A stretch of DNA of 35,391 bases from NCBI GenBank assembly GCA_002413045.1, contig DHWF01000029.1, positions 1 to 35,391 on the forward strand. The letters run 5' to 3'. Of this stretch, positions 1 through 8,106 are shown piece by piece. The notes under the pieces were generated by a model. It did not search any database, had not been told where the DNA came from, and saw only the letters and a program-made list of their open reading frames with translations. How positions within the stretch are numbered: position 1 is the stretch's first letter; every line of letters starts with the position of its first letter. Source of the DNA: Chloroflexi bacterium UBA5189 (GTDB lineage: Bacteria; Chloroflexota; Limnocylindria; Limnocylindrales; CSP1-4). The translations under genes and the position numbers were made by a program.

Positions 1-396
1 GGCGTGTACATCTGCTACGACCGCCACTTCCCCGAGGGGGCGCGCGCGCTCGGCCTGAACGGCGCCGAGATGGTGTTCATCCCGTCGGCGACGTCGCGCG
101 GCCTGAGCGAATACCTGTGGCGGATCGAGCAGGTCAGCCACGCCGTGGCGAACGGCTACTTCGTCGGCACGATCAACCGCGTCGGCATCGAGCAGGAGAT
201 CGGCGAGGACGACTTCTACGGCCAGAGCTACTTCTGCGACCCGCGCGGGCAGTTCATCGGCCCCGTCGGCTCGCCGTACGACGAGGAGCTCATGGTCCGC
301 GACATGGACCTCGACGTGATCACCCAGGTCCGCCAGACGTGGCAGTTCTACCGGGATCGGCGACCAGACGCGTACGGCGACCTCACCAGGCCATAG
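1..396 (+). CDS. Nitrilase-superfamily carbamoyl-amide hydrolase (beta-ureidopropionase / N-carbamoylputrescine amidase type), 5' truncated
   Basis: Only the C-terminal 131 residues are inside the window; the frame is open at base 1. The nucleophile elbow ICYDRHFPEG is visible, with the catalytic Cys at visible residue 5. The Glu and Lys of the Glu-Lys-Cys triad lie upstream of the window. The downstream blocks (GAEMVFIPSATSRG, RIEQVSHAVANGYFVGTINRVG, FYGQSYFCDPRG) fit the carbon-nitrogen hydrolase fold that acts on N-carbamoyl amines. The oxidoreductase gene begins 9 bases after the stop and a dihydropyrimidinase lies 4.6 kb downstream, so hydrolysis of N-carbamoyl-beta-alanine in reductive pyrimidine degradation is the likeliest role. 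N-carbamoylputrescine as substrate cannot be excluded. Confidence 0.85.
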   Translation, partial: GVYICYDRHFPEGARALGLNGAEMVFIPSATSRGLSEYLWRIEQVSHAVANGYFVGTINRVGIEQEIGEDDFYGQSYFCDPRGQFIGPVGSPYDEELMVRDMDLDVITQVRQTWQFYRDRRPDAYGDLTRP

Positions 397-405
397 GCCG
401 CGCCC

Positions 406-1407
406 ATGCAGTTCGGGTTCACGCTCAAGCCGGAGCATTCGATCGCCGACACGATCGAGCTCGCGAAGGCCGGTGAGTCGCTCGGGTTCGACTACCTGTG
501 GCTGTTCGACTCGCACGTCCTGTGGCGCGAGCCGTATGCCCTGCTGACGCTCATCGCCGAGCACACCGAGCGGCTCCGGCTCGGGACGTGCGTGACCAAC
601 CCGGGCACGCGCGAGCCGAGCGTCACCGCCTCCGCGCTCGCGACCCTGGACGAGATCAGTGGCGGCCGGATGGACCTCGGCATCGGCCGGGGCGATTCGG
701 CCAGGCGCGTCCTCGGCAAGCCACCGATCACGCTGGCCAACACCGAGGAGGCGATCGGGGTCATTCGTGATCTCGTCGAGGGGCGCGCGGTCACCTACGA
801 GGGCACCGAGCTGCAGCTCACGTGGACGGGCCGCTGGCAGCTGCCGGTGTGGGTTGCCGGCTATGGCCCGATGGCCCTCGCCATGACCGGCCGCGTCGCC
901 GACGGCGTGATCCTCCAGCTCGCCGATCCCGACCTCATCCGCTGGTTCGCCGGGCAGGTGCGAGAGGCCGCGGTCGCCGCGGGTCGCGACGCTGCATCGG
1001 TCAAGGTCCAGGCGGCGGCACCGCTGCACATCGGGCCCCGGGACGTCGGGCGCGAACGAACGCGCTGGTTCCCGGCGCTCGTCTCCAACCATGTGGTCGA
1101 CCTGGTCAACAAATACCCACGGGAGCAGCTCCCCGAATCACTGACGGGCTACGTCGCCGACCGCAGCGGCTACGACTATCACCACCACGCCGAGGTCGGC
1201 TCGTCGAACGCCGGGTTCGTGGGTGATGAGGTCACCGACCGGTTCTGCGTCCTGGGCGAGGTAGACGAGGTGCTCGACAAGCTGCGCGAGCTCGGCGATG
1301 CCGGCGTCGACCAGTTCAACGTGTACCTCATGAACGGCGACGAGCGCGGGCAGCTCGAGCGGATCGGTCGAGAGATCATCCCCGCATTCCCGGCCACATC
1401 CGGGTAG
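406..1407 (+). CDS. LLM-class flavin/F420-dependent oxidoreductase
   Basis: 333 aa, the usual length for a single-domain luciferase-like (beta/alpha)8-barrel enzyme. The N-terminal strand MQFGFTLKPE, the segment SLGFDYLWLFDSHVLWREPY, the TNPGTREPSVTASALATLDE block and the SGGRMDLGIGRGDSA phosphate-binding loop are typical of the Mer/F420-dependent branch. Whether F420 or FMN is bound cannot be read from sequence. It starts 9 bases after the amidase stop and is probably cotranscribed. This LLM subgroup often accompanies hydantoinase and carbamoylase genes, so a role in oxidation of N-heterocycles is plausible but inferred. The ATG was chosen because the barrel's first strand begins at once. 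Confidence 0.85.
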   Translation: MQFGFTLKPEHSIADTIELAKAGESLGFDYLWLFDSHVLWREPYALLTLIAEHTERLRLGTCVTNPGTREPSVTASALATLDEISGGRMDLGIGRGDSARRVLGKPPITLANTEEAIGVIRDLVEGRAVTYEGTELQLTWTGRWQLPVWVAGYGPMALAMTGRVADGVILQLADPDLIRWFAGQVREAAVAAGRDAASVKVQAAAPLHIGPRDVGRERTRWFPALVSNHVVDLVNKYPREQLPESLTGYVADRSGYDYHHHAEVGSSNAGFVGDEVTDRFCVLGEVDEVLDKLRELGDAGVDQFNVYLMNGDERGQLERIGREIIPAFPATSG

Positions 1408-1425
1408 CATCGGGTCCGGCCGAAG

Positions 1426-1527
1426 ATGGCCGACCGCAGGCGGCGTTCCCGCAGGAGGCGCACCGTGGACAAGAAGGCGAAGACGCCGAAGAAGCCGAAG
1501 CAGGCCAAGACCAAGACCGCCAAGTAG
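1426..1527 (+). CDS. Very small, highly basic peptide (33 aa, or 20 aa from an internal GTG)
   Basis: A short open frame 18 bases after the oxidoreductase stop. The ATG form begins with an Arg-rich stretch (RRRRSRRRR) and continues into a Lys/Thr/Pro-rich tail ending KTKTAK. The GTG at 1465, in the same frame, has a near-perfect Shine-Dalgarno (AGGAGG at 1453-1458, six-base spacer), so the 20-aa Lys-rich form is the better-supported product. Composition suggests nucleic-acid or ribosome binding, but no function can be assigned. It could also be a chance frame, although the strong SD argues for translation. Confidence 0.4.
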   Translation: MADRRRRSRRRRTVDKKAKTPKKPKQAKTKTAK

Positions 1528-1701
1528 TCGACGGCGCGGTCCCAACCGGCCGCGCTGTCACCCTCCTTCCGCCTCGTCCGGTCTCGCTGGGACATTCGGC
1601 GCAGACCCTCGGACCGAAGGTCATCCTTTCGCCGGCGGCGCCCCGACCCGACACTGGGGTCCCTTCGCCCGTTCCCCGGTCAGCTGCAGTCGAGGCGCAC
1701 C

Positions 1702-1911
1702 ATGCCGAGCATCCTGACCCTGCGCCGTCGTGACCCATGGTGGGGTCTCGAGGGTCCCGCCGCCCGTCGCCGCCACCGCCGCGAACGCATCCTGTCGTTC
1801 CTCGCCTTCGTTGCCTCGTGCCTTGCGATCGCCGGTGCCGGCATCGTATGGTCGGTCCAGCTCGGGTTCGCAGCGATGCTCGGGTTCCACCTGCACCTCG
1901 TCATCGGCTGA
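1702..1911 (+). CDS. Small single-pass membrane protein, hypothetical
   Basis: 69 aa. A basic N-terminal half (RRRDPWW, then ARRRHRRER at residues 21-29) precedes one hydrophobic segment at about residues 30-50, followed by a weakly hydrophobic tail. The positive-inside rule places the N-terminus in the cytoplasm. A GAGG six bases before the ATG (GAGGCGCACC) resembles the SD of the peptide at 1465. It runs towards the lipoprotein gene that ends at 1945 on the other strand. The interval 1528-1701 before it shows nothing recognisable. No family was recognised. Confidence 0.45.
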   Translation: MPSILTLRRRDPWWGLEGPAARRRHRRERILSFLAFVASCLAIAGAGIVWSVQLGFAAMLGFHLHLVIG

Positions 1912-1944
1912 CGCGCGAGCCAGGTAGCCGGGCGCTCCAACGAC

Positions 1945-2976
1945 CTACCGGGGCGCCGCCCAGTCGGCGCCTTCCTCCCACAAGCCGATAGGCGTGTCGG
2001 TCACCTGGTGCAGGTCGCTGCCGTCGGCTCGGACGATATACAGGTCGACGCTCTTCGAGGCCCGGCCGGAGAAGACGATCCACTCGCCATCGGGCGACCA
2101 GCTCCCGGAGAACGCAGTCCTGAGCCCCCCAGCCGGGACGATCTTGATCACTGTGGGGGCGCCACCGTCGATCGGGACAAGAAGGAACGAGCTGTCGGCA
2201 TCCGCGAGGATCGTTCGACCGTCGCGTGACCAGCTGCCTCCACCGAGTCGCTGATCGCTGATGGCACGAGCGTCGCTGCCGTCGACGTTGACCACCATCA
2301 TCGTGGTGTCCGCCTCGTCGGGCAGGCGGACGCGGGTGAAGACGATCTGGCGGCCATCGGGCGAGTAGTTGGCAGGGATGTCGTGACCGCCGTTGGGGCT
2401 GGCGGTGACGCGGGTGAGGGCCCCACCATCGGACGACCGAACCGTATAGATACCGTTACGTGTGGGGTCGGTGTCGTCCCACCCTTCGCAGGCGAGCCGG
2501 GACCCATCGGGGGACCACGCCGCGCATCCCAGATCCAGGCGTGGGTCGGGACTCTCGAACTTGACGTAGTTCGAGCCATCGGGATTGACGAGTCCGACGA
2601 ACAGCCTGCCTTGCTGGTCGTGATCGACAACCGAGATGTGGAGCCCGTCCGGCGACCAGCGGGGTCCCTCGCCGATCCCGAACGGCAGGAGCGGCTTGAT
2701 GCCCGTCCCGTCGGTGTTCGACGTGAGGAGCCCCCGGCTGTCTCCGATCAGCTGTTGGAACACGAGGCGCCCGCCCGGCAACGGCAACGCCGATGGGGAG
2801 GTCGCGACCGATGGTTCCGTTGCCGTCGTCGGTGCCAGCGAGCGCGCTGCCGTTTCCTGTTGGGTCGCCAGCGTCGTAGGCGCCTGGCCGGTGCCACACG
2901 CGGAGCTCGCAATTGCGACGACGAGGAGGACGAACGATGTGGCCGTCGAGCGTCCGCGGCGGCCTGGCTCGTTCAT
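1945..2976 (-). CDS. PD40/TolB-like beta-propeller lipoprotein
   Basis: 343 aa. The N-terminus carries a signal-peptide-like hydrophobic run (residues 13-26) ending in SSAC, a lipobox-like site with Cys27, then a Thr/Ser/Ala-rich linker to about residue 65. The rest has repeated WSPDG/YSPDG/WSRDG motifs (for example WSPDGLHISV, WSPDGSRLAC, YSPDGRQIVF, WSPDGEWIVF), the hallmark of PD40/TolB-type propeller blades. It is probably an extracytoplasmic membrane-anchored sensor or binding protein. The ATG at 2976 overlaps the upstream stop as ATGA, so it is the translationally coupled last gene of the sigma operon. The upstream in-frame ATG at 3054 lies inside the preceding gene and was rejected. 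What it binds is unknown. Confidence 0.8.
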   Translation of the reverse strand: MNEPGRRGRSTATSFVLLVVAIASSACGTGQAPTTLATQQETAARSLAPTTATEPSVATSPSALPLPGGRLVFQQLIGDSRGLLTSNTDGTGIKPLLPFGIGEGPRWSPDGLHISVVDHDQQGRLFVGLVNPDGSNYVKFESPDPRLDLGCAAWSPDGSRLACEGWDDTDPTRNGIYTVRSSDGGALTRVTASPNGGHDIPANYSPDGRQIVFTRVRLPDEADTTMMVVNVDGSDARAISDQRLGGGSWSRDGRTILADADSSFLLVPIDGGAPTVIKIVPAGGLRTAFSGSWSPDGEWIVFSGRASKSVDLYIVRADGSDLHQVTDTPIGLWEEGADWAAPR

Positions 2977-4265
2977 CGTGCGAATTCCGAAGCAGTGATG
3001 GTCCCGACGCGCTGGAGCTGCAGTCCGGCGATCGCGACGTGCCACAGCTGCCATTCCGCCAGGCCGGACGGCCCGCGCATGAAGGTCAGACCCGTTCCGT
3101 CTGGATCCCAGTAGAGATACTTGTAGGGTTCGAGGTTGGCGGCAGGGGCGTAGGCATCCCCGCTATCCGTGAGCGTCCGCCGCCCGGTTCCGTCAGCTCG
3201 GACGACGGCCACGTCGTAGCCGGTGCCGACCCATTCCATGAAGGCGATCCATTCGCCGTCCGGCGAGAAGGCGGGTCCGATCTCGGAGCCTTCCTCGGCC
3301 GTCAGCTGCTGCCGGGCACCGGTCGTAGGGTCGAGTGCCCAGAGCGTGCCACAGCGGAAGTCGCAGATCTCGCCCTTGACTGCGTCGTGGTAGTTGACGA
3401 ACGCCACGAGGGAGCCATCCGGCGACAGTACCGGTCGTGGCTGGTGCAGGTTGCAGCAGAGGCCCGTTGCTAGGTCGTTGAATGTTTGCGACAGAAGTTT
3501 CGAGTCGAGGTCGATCCGGTAGATCAGATTGCCGCTTCCGTAGCGAGATCCTTCGCCGATGAGCCATCGACCGTCCGGCGACCAGGAGAGTGGCGTCCGG
3601 TTTTCCATCTCCCCGACGTCGACACCGCCGTCGAGGTGGCCTCCTCCGGAGTCGACCACGATGGAGTCGGCCGGAAGGTCGACGATTCTCAGCCGGGAGC
3701 TCCGACCGATGGTGGTGTAGGCCGTCGCGATGCGACGGTGATCCGCCGAGAGCGCGAGCAGCACGCTGCTGTAGGCGACGAGCCGCCGCGCGCCCGACGC
3801 GATGTCGACGAGGTAAATGCGATCCACGGCGTCGGCCGCTTCGTGCACACCGACCAGGATCGTTTCGGCATCGACCCACATGGGCCGTGACAGGTCCTCC
3901 GTCCCAGTGCTGTCCCATACGAGTCGCGGCGACTCGCCCACAGGGCCTGCGACGTACAGGTCGCCGTGAGAGATGTAGACAAGGCCGCCGAAGGGCGCCG
4001 GGGCCGTGCGATCGGCGCGATGGCCGGCCAGCGCCGCGAGCACGGCCAGGGTCGCGAGCACGACGAGCATCACGGTCAACCTGAGCGCGAAGGTGCGCTG
4101 CGGGACCAGCTGCCACCCGTCCAGCCGCGCCAACCAGCCTTGCCGCTGGGGACGTGCGGCTGTCGCGGCAAGAATCCGCCCGCGAAGGTCGCCCTCGGCG
4201 GCGGCGGCGGTGCGCCGGGCGATAGAGGAGCGAATCAGCTCGTCGGTAACGTCCTGGGTGCTCAT
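2973..4265 (-). CDS. Membrane-anchored beta-propeller protein, probable anti-sigma factor
   Basis: 430 aa. Residues 1-60 are a polar cytoplasmic segment (MSTQDVTDELIRSSIARR), residues 61-80 form one transmembrane helix, and residues 90-430 form an extracytoplasmic propeller with PD40-type blades (SWSPDGRWLIGEG, VLSPDGSLVAFV, AFSPDGEWIAFMEW). A cytoplasmic segment, one helix and an external domain directly after an ECF sigma gene is the standard layout of a transmembrane anti-sigma factor, with the propeller as sensor. No zinc-binding HxxxCxxC motif is seen in the N-terminal segment, so sigma binding would use another fold. ATGA overlaps on both sides indicate tight coupling. Confidence 0.75.
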   Translation of the reverse strand: MSTQDVTDELIRSSIARRTAAAAEGDLRGRILAATAARPQRQGWLARLDGWQLVPQRTFALRLTVMLVVLATLAVLAALAGHRADRTAPAPFGGLVYISHGDLYVAGPVGESPRLVWDSTGTEDLSRPMWVDAETILVGVHEAADAVDRIYLVDIASGARRLVAYSSVLLALSADHRRIATAYTTIGRSSRLRIVDLPADSIVVDSGGGHLDGGVDVGEMENRTPLSWSPDGRWLIGEGSRYGSGNLIYRIDLDSKLLSQTFNDLATGLCCNLHQPRPVLSPDGSLVAFVNYHDAVKGEICDFRCGTLWALDPTTGARQQLTAEEGSEIGPAFSPDGEWIAFMEWVGTGYDVAVVRADGTGRRTLTDSGDAYAPAANLEPYKYLYWDPDGTGLTFMRGPSGLAEWQLWHVAIAGLQLQRVGTITASEFAR

Positions 4266-4882
4266 CGACGTTCTCCCTCGACGGCCCGCTCGAGCGCCCG
4301 TCTGGCTGTGAACAATCGCGACTTCACGGTCTTAGCCGAAGTTCCAACGCGATCCGCGATCTCTGCGAGCGAGAGCTCGTCGTAGTAGTGGAGGGCGAGG
4401 AGCGTCCGATCGGCAACGGACAGCCGATCCATGGCACGACCGACCATGTCGTCGTCCCGGGAGCGAAGATCCCGGGGCTCGGCGGGCGGGTCGAAGCCAA
4501 CGCCGGCGCCCGGCATTTCGGTGACCGAGACTTCGCGAACCCATCGCCGTCCGCGACCACGCGCGGCGGTCCGACACGTGTTGACGAGGATTCGGCCGAA
4601 CCATTGATCGAAGCGACCGACATCCCTGAGGCCGGCGAGGTCGCGCCACACTCTGACGAACGCATCCTGCGTTGCGTCGCGGGCATCGGCCTCGTTGCCG
4701 AGGATCGCCATCGCCGTCCGGAACGCGGAGCCCAGTCGCAGGTCGACGAGCGATTCGAAGGCGTCTCGATCGCCGTGCCGGGCGCGGTCGACCAGGGACG
4801 CGTCACCAGCTTTCGCTGTCGATGTAATCTCGATGGTGGCCACCACCCTACCGGCGTCGCTCGGAGTGCTGCATACCCGCAT
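4262..4882 (-). CDS. ECF-type RNA polymerase sigma factor
   Basis: 206 aa from the chosen ATG. Region 2 is seen in AFESLVDLRLGSAFRTAMAI and DARDATQDAFVRVWRDLAGL; region 4 is the helix-turn-helix LSLAEIADRVGTSAKTVKSR, ending FTARRAL. Regions 3 and 1.1 are absent, as in ECF sigma factors. The start is uncertain. The ATG at 4882 has GGAG very close upstream. A GTG at 4843 would give a shorter N-terminus, and the frame is open upstream to 4969. It heads a three-gene operon with the two propeller proteins and is transcribed away from the dihydropyrimidinase gene; the ~120-bp gap must hold both promoters. Confidence 0.88.
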   Translation of the reverse strand: MRVCSTPSDAGRVVATIEITSTAKAGDASLVDRARHGDRDAFESLVDLRLGSAFRTAMAILGNEADARDATQDAFVRVWRDLAGLRDVGRFDQWFGRILVNTCRTAARGRGRRWVREVSVTEMPGAGVGFDPPAEPRDLRSRDDDMVGRAMDRLSVADRTLLALHYYDELSLAEIADRVGTSAKTVKSRLFTARRALERAVEGERR

Positions 4883-5004
4883 GACTCCGGCCGCGCGGCG
4901 TTGGTTGATATCCGCTTCGAAGCCGTCCGCCGGAATGGTGCGCTTCGCTACGATTGCTGACCACAACACCGGCGAGCCGGCCTTCGCCTGGAGGACATCA
5001 GTCG

Positions 5005-6402
5005 ATGCGCACCCTGATCTCGAACGGCACGGTCGTGACAGCCGCCGGCTCCTACCCCGCGGACGTCCTCGTCGACGGCGAGCTCATCGCCCAGGTCGGC
5101 GCGAATCTCGCTGGATCGGTCGGGGTCGACGACACCATCGACGCATCCGATAAGTACGTCATCCCGGGCGGGATCGACGTCCACACGCATATGAAGCTGC
5201 CGTTCGGCGGCACCTTCGCGAAGGACGACTTCGAGACCGGGACGCGCGCGGCCGCGTTCGGCGGAACGACCTCGATCGTCGACTTCGCCGTGCAATCCCG
5301 GGGCAAGACGCTGCGCGAAGGCCTCGACGCCTGGCACGCCCTTGCCGAGGGCAACGCCGTCCTCGACTACGGGTTCCACATGATCATGAGCGACGTCAAC
5401 GACGAGTCGCTCAAGGAGATGGACCAGCTCGTCGAGGAGGGCATCCCGGACTTCAAGCTGTTCACGGCCTACCCCGGCGTGTTCTACAGCGACGACGCCG
5501 CGATCTTCCGGGCGATGCAGCAGACGACGAAGAATGGCGGGCTGATCCTCATGCACGCCGAGAACGGACCGGCGATCGACATCGTCGCCGCGCAGCTCGT
5601 CGCCGAGGGCAACACCGACCCGTACTACCACGGCGTCGCCCGCTATCCGGTGTTCGAGGGCGAGGCGACGAATCGGGTGATCCGGCTCGCGGAGGCGGCC
5701 GGTGCGCCGGTGTACATCGTCCACCTGTCGGTGATCGATGCGTTGAACGCCGTCCGCGACGCGCGCGATCGCGGTACCGCGGCGTTCGCGGAGACGTGTC
5801 CGCAGTACCTGTTCCTGTCGCTCGAGGACATGGGCGACGGCTTCAACGGCGCCAAGTTCGTGTGCTCGCCGCCGCTGCGCGAGAAGGACCCGAACTGGGC
5901 CGAGCTGTGGACGGGCCTTCGCAAGAACGACCTCCAGGTCGTCTCGACGGACCACTGCCCGTTCGACTTCCACGGCCAGAAGGAGCTCGGCCGGGGCGAC
6001 TTCCGGAAGATCCCGAACGGCCTCCCGGGAGTCGAGGACCGGCTCGACCTGCTCCACGACGGCGGCGTTGTCGGCGGTCATATCTCGAAGGAGCGCTGGG
6101 TGGAGATCGTCTCCACGGAGCCCGCGCGCCTGTTCGGGATGTACCCGCGGAAGGGCGCGATCGCCGTCGGGTCGGACGCCGACATCGTGGTCTACGACCC
6201 CGCGCGCAAGCGAACCATCTCCGCCTCGTCGCATCACATGGCCGTCGACTACTCGTGCTACGAGGGTCGGTCCGTGCAGGGCGCGTCGGACGTGGTGATG
6301 AGCCGCGGCTCCGTCGTCGTCCGGGACGGCCAGTTCACCGGCACGAAGGGCGCGGGCAGGTTCATCAAGCGCGGCACCGCCGACTACGCGCGGATGGCGT
6401 GA
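5005..6402 (+). CDS. hydA: Dihydropyrimidinase / D-hydantoinase
   Basis: 465 aa, standard for the family. It catalyses reversible hydrolysis of the cyclic amide of 5,6-dihydrouracil or hydantoins to N-carbamoyl amino acids. The binuclear metal site is complete: H60 and H62 (DVHTH), the carboxylated K151 (DFKLFTAYPG), H184 (HAENG), H240 (IVHLS) and D316 (STDHCPF). The start is the ATG at 5005, with GGAGGA about nine bases before it and the sequence MRTLISNGTVV that typically opens this family. An upstream in-frame ATG at 4954 lies before that ribosome site and was rejected. TACGAT at 4949-4954 is a candidate -10 box. The amidase at the left edge would take its product. Confidence 0.93.
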   Translation: MRTLISNGTVVTAAGSYPADVLVDGELIAQVGANLAGSVGVDDTIDASDKYVIPGGIDVHTHMKLPFGGTFAKDDFETGTRAAAFGGTTSIVDFAVQSRGKTLREGLDAWHALAEGNAVLDYGFHMIMSDVNDESLKEMDQLVEEGIPDFKLFTAYPGVFYSDDAAIFRAMQQTTKNGGLILMHAENGPAIDIVAAQLVAEGNTDPYYHGVARYPVFEGEATNRVIRLAEAAGAPVYIVHLSVIDALNAVRDARDRGTAAFAETCPQYLFLSLEDMGDGFNGAKFVCSPPLREKDPNWAELWTGLRKNDLQVVSTDHCPFDFHGQKELGRGDFRKIPNGLPGVEDRLDLLHDGGVVGGHISKERWVEIVSTEPARLFGMYPRKGAIAVGSDADIVVYDPARKRTISASSHHMAVDYSCYEGRSVQGASDVVMSRGSVVVRDGQFTGTKGAGRFIKRGTADYARMA

Positions 6403-6415
6403 TCGCGGCTCTGTG

Positions 6416-6871
6416 ATGGCCGCCGATACCGCGCCACGGACGCTGCGCGTCTCGTCCGGCGTCGCGGACCTCGCCGAGGTGCGTCGATTCGTCCGCGAGT
6501 CGGTCGCGGCGTTCGGCGGCTCGGCCCGCGTCGCGGACGACCTCGTCCAGGCCGTCGACGAGGCGACGTGCAACGTCCTGCTTCACGGCTACGGCTACGG
6601 CGACGAGCCGGGCGAGGTCGAGATCGAGGCGACGCTCCGCGGCCGCCGGATCGAGATCCGGCTCCTCGACCGCGGCGTGCCGTTCGACCCGACCGCCGCG
6701 CCCGCTGCCGACACGACCCGTCCACCGGTCGCGACGCGACCCGGCGGGATGGGCATGGGCATCCATCTGCTCCGAACCATGACCGACGAGGTGCGGCATC
6801 ATGTCCGTCCCGGCGGGGGCAACGAGCTCACCCTCGTTCGTTCGATCGACGATCCGGCCAAGGAGGACTGA
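6416..6871 (+). CDS. RsbW/SpoIIAB-like serine kinase / anti-sigma ATPase
   Basis: 151 aa, a GHKL (HATPase_c) domain. The N box is QAVDEATCNVLLHGYG, the G1 box is LLDRGVPFDPT and the G2 box is GGMGMGIHLLRTMTDEV. In partner-switching systems such kinases bind a sigma factor or other target and phosphorylate a STAS antagonist. The gene follows dihydropyrimidinase by about 13 bases and is followed by STAS and PP2C genes within a few bases, so the three form one module. A GTG directly before the ATG is an alternative start. No SigB-type sigma gene is adjacent; the next sigma factor (8161) is ECF type and the target is unknown. Confidence 0.85.
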   Translation: MAADTAPRTLRVSSGVADLAEVRRFVRESVAAFGGSARVADDLVQAVDEATCNVLLHGYGYGDEPGEVEIEATLRGRRIEIRLLDRGVPFDPTAAPAADTTRPPVATRPGGMGMGIHLLRTMTDEVRHHVRPGGGNELTLVRSIDDPAKED

Positions 6872-6874
6872 TCG

Positions 6875-7297
6875 ATGGCGCTGACGATCGATGTCGATCA
6901 CCTGGGCGGCAGCCCATCGATCACCGTCGTGGCCCTCGACGGCGAGCTCGATGCCTCGAACTACGAACGAGTCATCGACGTCGTCCGCTCGGCGTACGCG
7001 CAGGGGGCGCGCGGCCTGGTCATCGACATGGCGAAGCTGACGTTCATGGCGAGCTCCGGCCTCTTCGCGCTGCACTCGGCGCTCCGGATCATGCGCGGCG
7101 AAACGCCGCCGGATCCCGAGATGGGCTGGAGCGCGCTCCACCAGGTCGCGCAGGACCACGACAGCTCGGCCGCGACCGTCCGGCTCGCGGCGGCGCAGGA
7201 GGCGATCGCGCGGGTCCTCGAGCGCACCGGGATGACGTCGCTGTTCGGGGTCGACGCAACCCGCGAGGACGCGGTCGCGGCGCTCCGGGGAGCCTGA
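6875..7297 (+). CDS. STAS-domain anti-anti-sigma factor (RsbV/SpoIIAA-like)
   Basis: 140 aa. The STAS fold is recognisable: ITVVALDGELDASNYERVID, then LVIDMAKLTFMASSGLFALHSAL with the phosphorylatable Ser pair at residues 60-61. An extra stretch (residues 75-110, Met/Pro/Asp-rich then helical) enlarges the domain relative to the ~110-aa SpoIIAA form. It starts four bases after the kinase gene. It should be phosphorylated by that kinase and dephosphorylated by the phosphatase downstream. Its TGA stop is in the same frame as the phosphatase gene, with only CCC between the stop and the phosphatase's proposed ACG start. Confidence 0.85.
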   Translation: MALTIDVDHLGGSPSITVVALDGELDASNYERVIDVVRSAYAQGARGLVIDMAKLTFMASSGLFALHSALRIMRGETPPDPEMGWSALHQVAQDHDSSAATVRLAAAQEAIARVLERTGMTSLFGVDATREDAVAALRGA

Positions 7298-7300
7298 CCC

Positions 7301-8086
7301 ACGACGACCGACGCGGAGCAGCTCGATCGTGAGCTGCTCGAGCGCGAGCTCCGGGTCGCCCAGCGGATCCAGCGCACGCTCGTCCTGCTGACTGGGATCG
7401 AGGCCGAGGGCTGGGAGATCGCCAGCGACTACCGCCCGGCCCGCACGATCGGCGGCGACTTCTTCGATGTCTTCCCGATCCTGGACCCCGAGCGGCCGCG
7501 CCATCTCGGCGTCGTGATCGCGGACGTATCCGGCAAGGGCGTCTCGGCGGCGATCCTGATGGCGTTCGTTCGGCCGGTGATGCGCTCGGCGCTGGACCGA
7601 TCCGGTGATCCCGGACGCGCGCTTGAGCTGCTCAACCGGATCCTCGTCGAGGAGCGTCGAACGGGCCTGTTCGTGACGGTCCTCGCCGGCGTGGTGGACC
7701 TCGATACCGGCGCCTTCACGTTCGCGAACGCCGGCCACGAGATGCCGATGCTCGTGCCGGCGGATGGTTCCGGGCCGCGCTGGCTGGATGGCGGCGGCCC
7801 GCTCGTGGGCTTGTTCTCCCGGCTCGACATCGAGCCGGCGACGGTGATCGTCGCGGCCGGGGACCGGCTCGTCCTGTACACGGACGGGATCACCGACGCC
7901 GCCGCGCCGGGCGGCGGCCGGTTCGGGATCGAGCGGTTCCACGCGCTCGCGGGCGAGACCCATGCCGGCTCCGCGGGCGATACCTGCACCGCGGTCATCG
8001 ATGCGGTCCTGCGGTTCCAGGGCGACGCCGAGCCCGCCGACGACCTCGCACTGCTGGTGCTGCGGAGGCTGCCCGCGCCCCGCTAG
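7301..8086 (+). CDS. SpoIIE/RsbU-type PP2C phosphatase with apparent ACG start
   Basis: 261 aa if started at ACG 7301. Residues 1-25 form a helical, coiled-coil-like segment (LLERELRVAQRIQRTL) usual for RsbU-type proteins. The PP2C core has RTIGGDFFDVF and VIADVSGKGVSAAILMAFVR (metal-binding Asp residues), LVLYTDGITDA and DDLALLVLR. There is no ATG, GTG or TTG in frame before the GTG at 7514, which would delete the conserved GGDFFD strand. ACG ACG ACC GAC lies where ATG ACG ACC GAC would be expected, and GGGGAG sits eight bases upstream. So the start is a true ACG, a T-to-C mutation, or a base error. The product should dephosphorylate the STAS protein. Confidence 0.8.
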   Translation, partial: TTTDAEQLDRELLERELRVAQRIQRTLVLLTGIEAEGWEIASDYRPARTIGGDFFDVFPILDPERPRHLGVVIADVSGKGVSAAILMAFVRPVMRSALDRSGDPGRALELLNRILVEERRTGLFVTVLAGVVDLDTGAFTFANAGHEMPMLVPADGSGPRWLDGGGPLVGLFSRLDIEPATVIVAAGDRLVLYTDGITDAAAPGGGRFGIERFHALAGETHAGSAGDTCTAVIDAVLRFQGDAEPADDLALLVLRRLPAPR

Positions 8087-8106
8087 CGAAGTCGGCTCCC
8101 GAGCCC

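Noticed and set aside
4948..6573. 541-codon frame antisense to dihydropyrimidinase
   Set aside because: Lacks motifs; the plus-strand gene has a complete metal site and a ribosome site.
6365..7963. 532-codon frame antisense to the partner-switching genes
   Set aside because: Arg/Asp-rich shadow; the opposing genes carry the N, G1 and G2 boxes, STAS motif and PP2C motifs.
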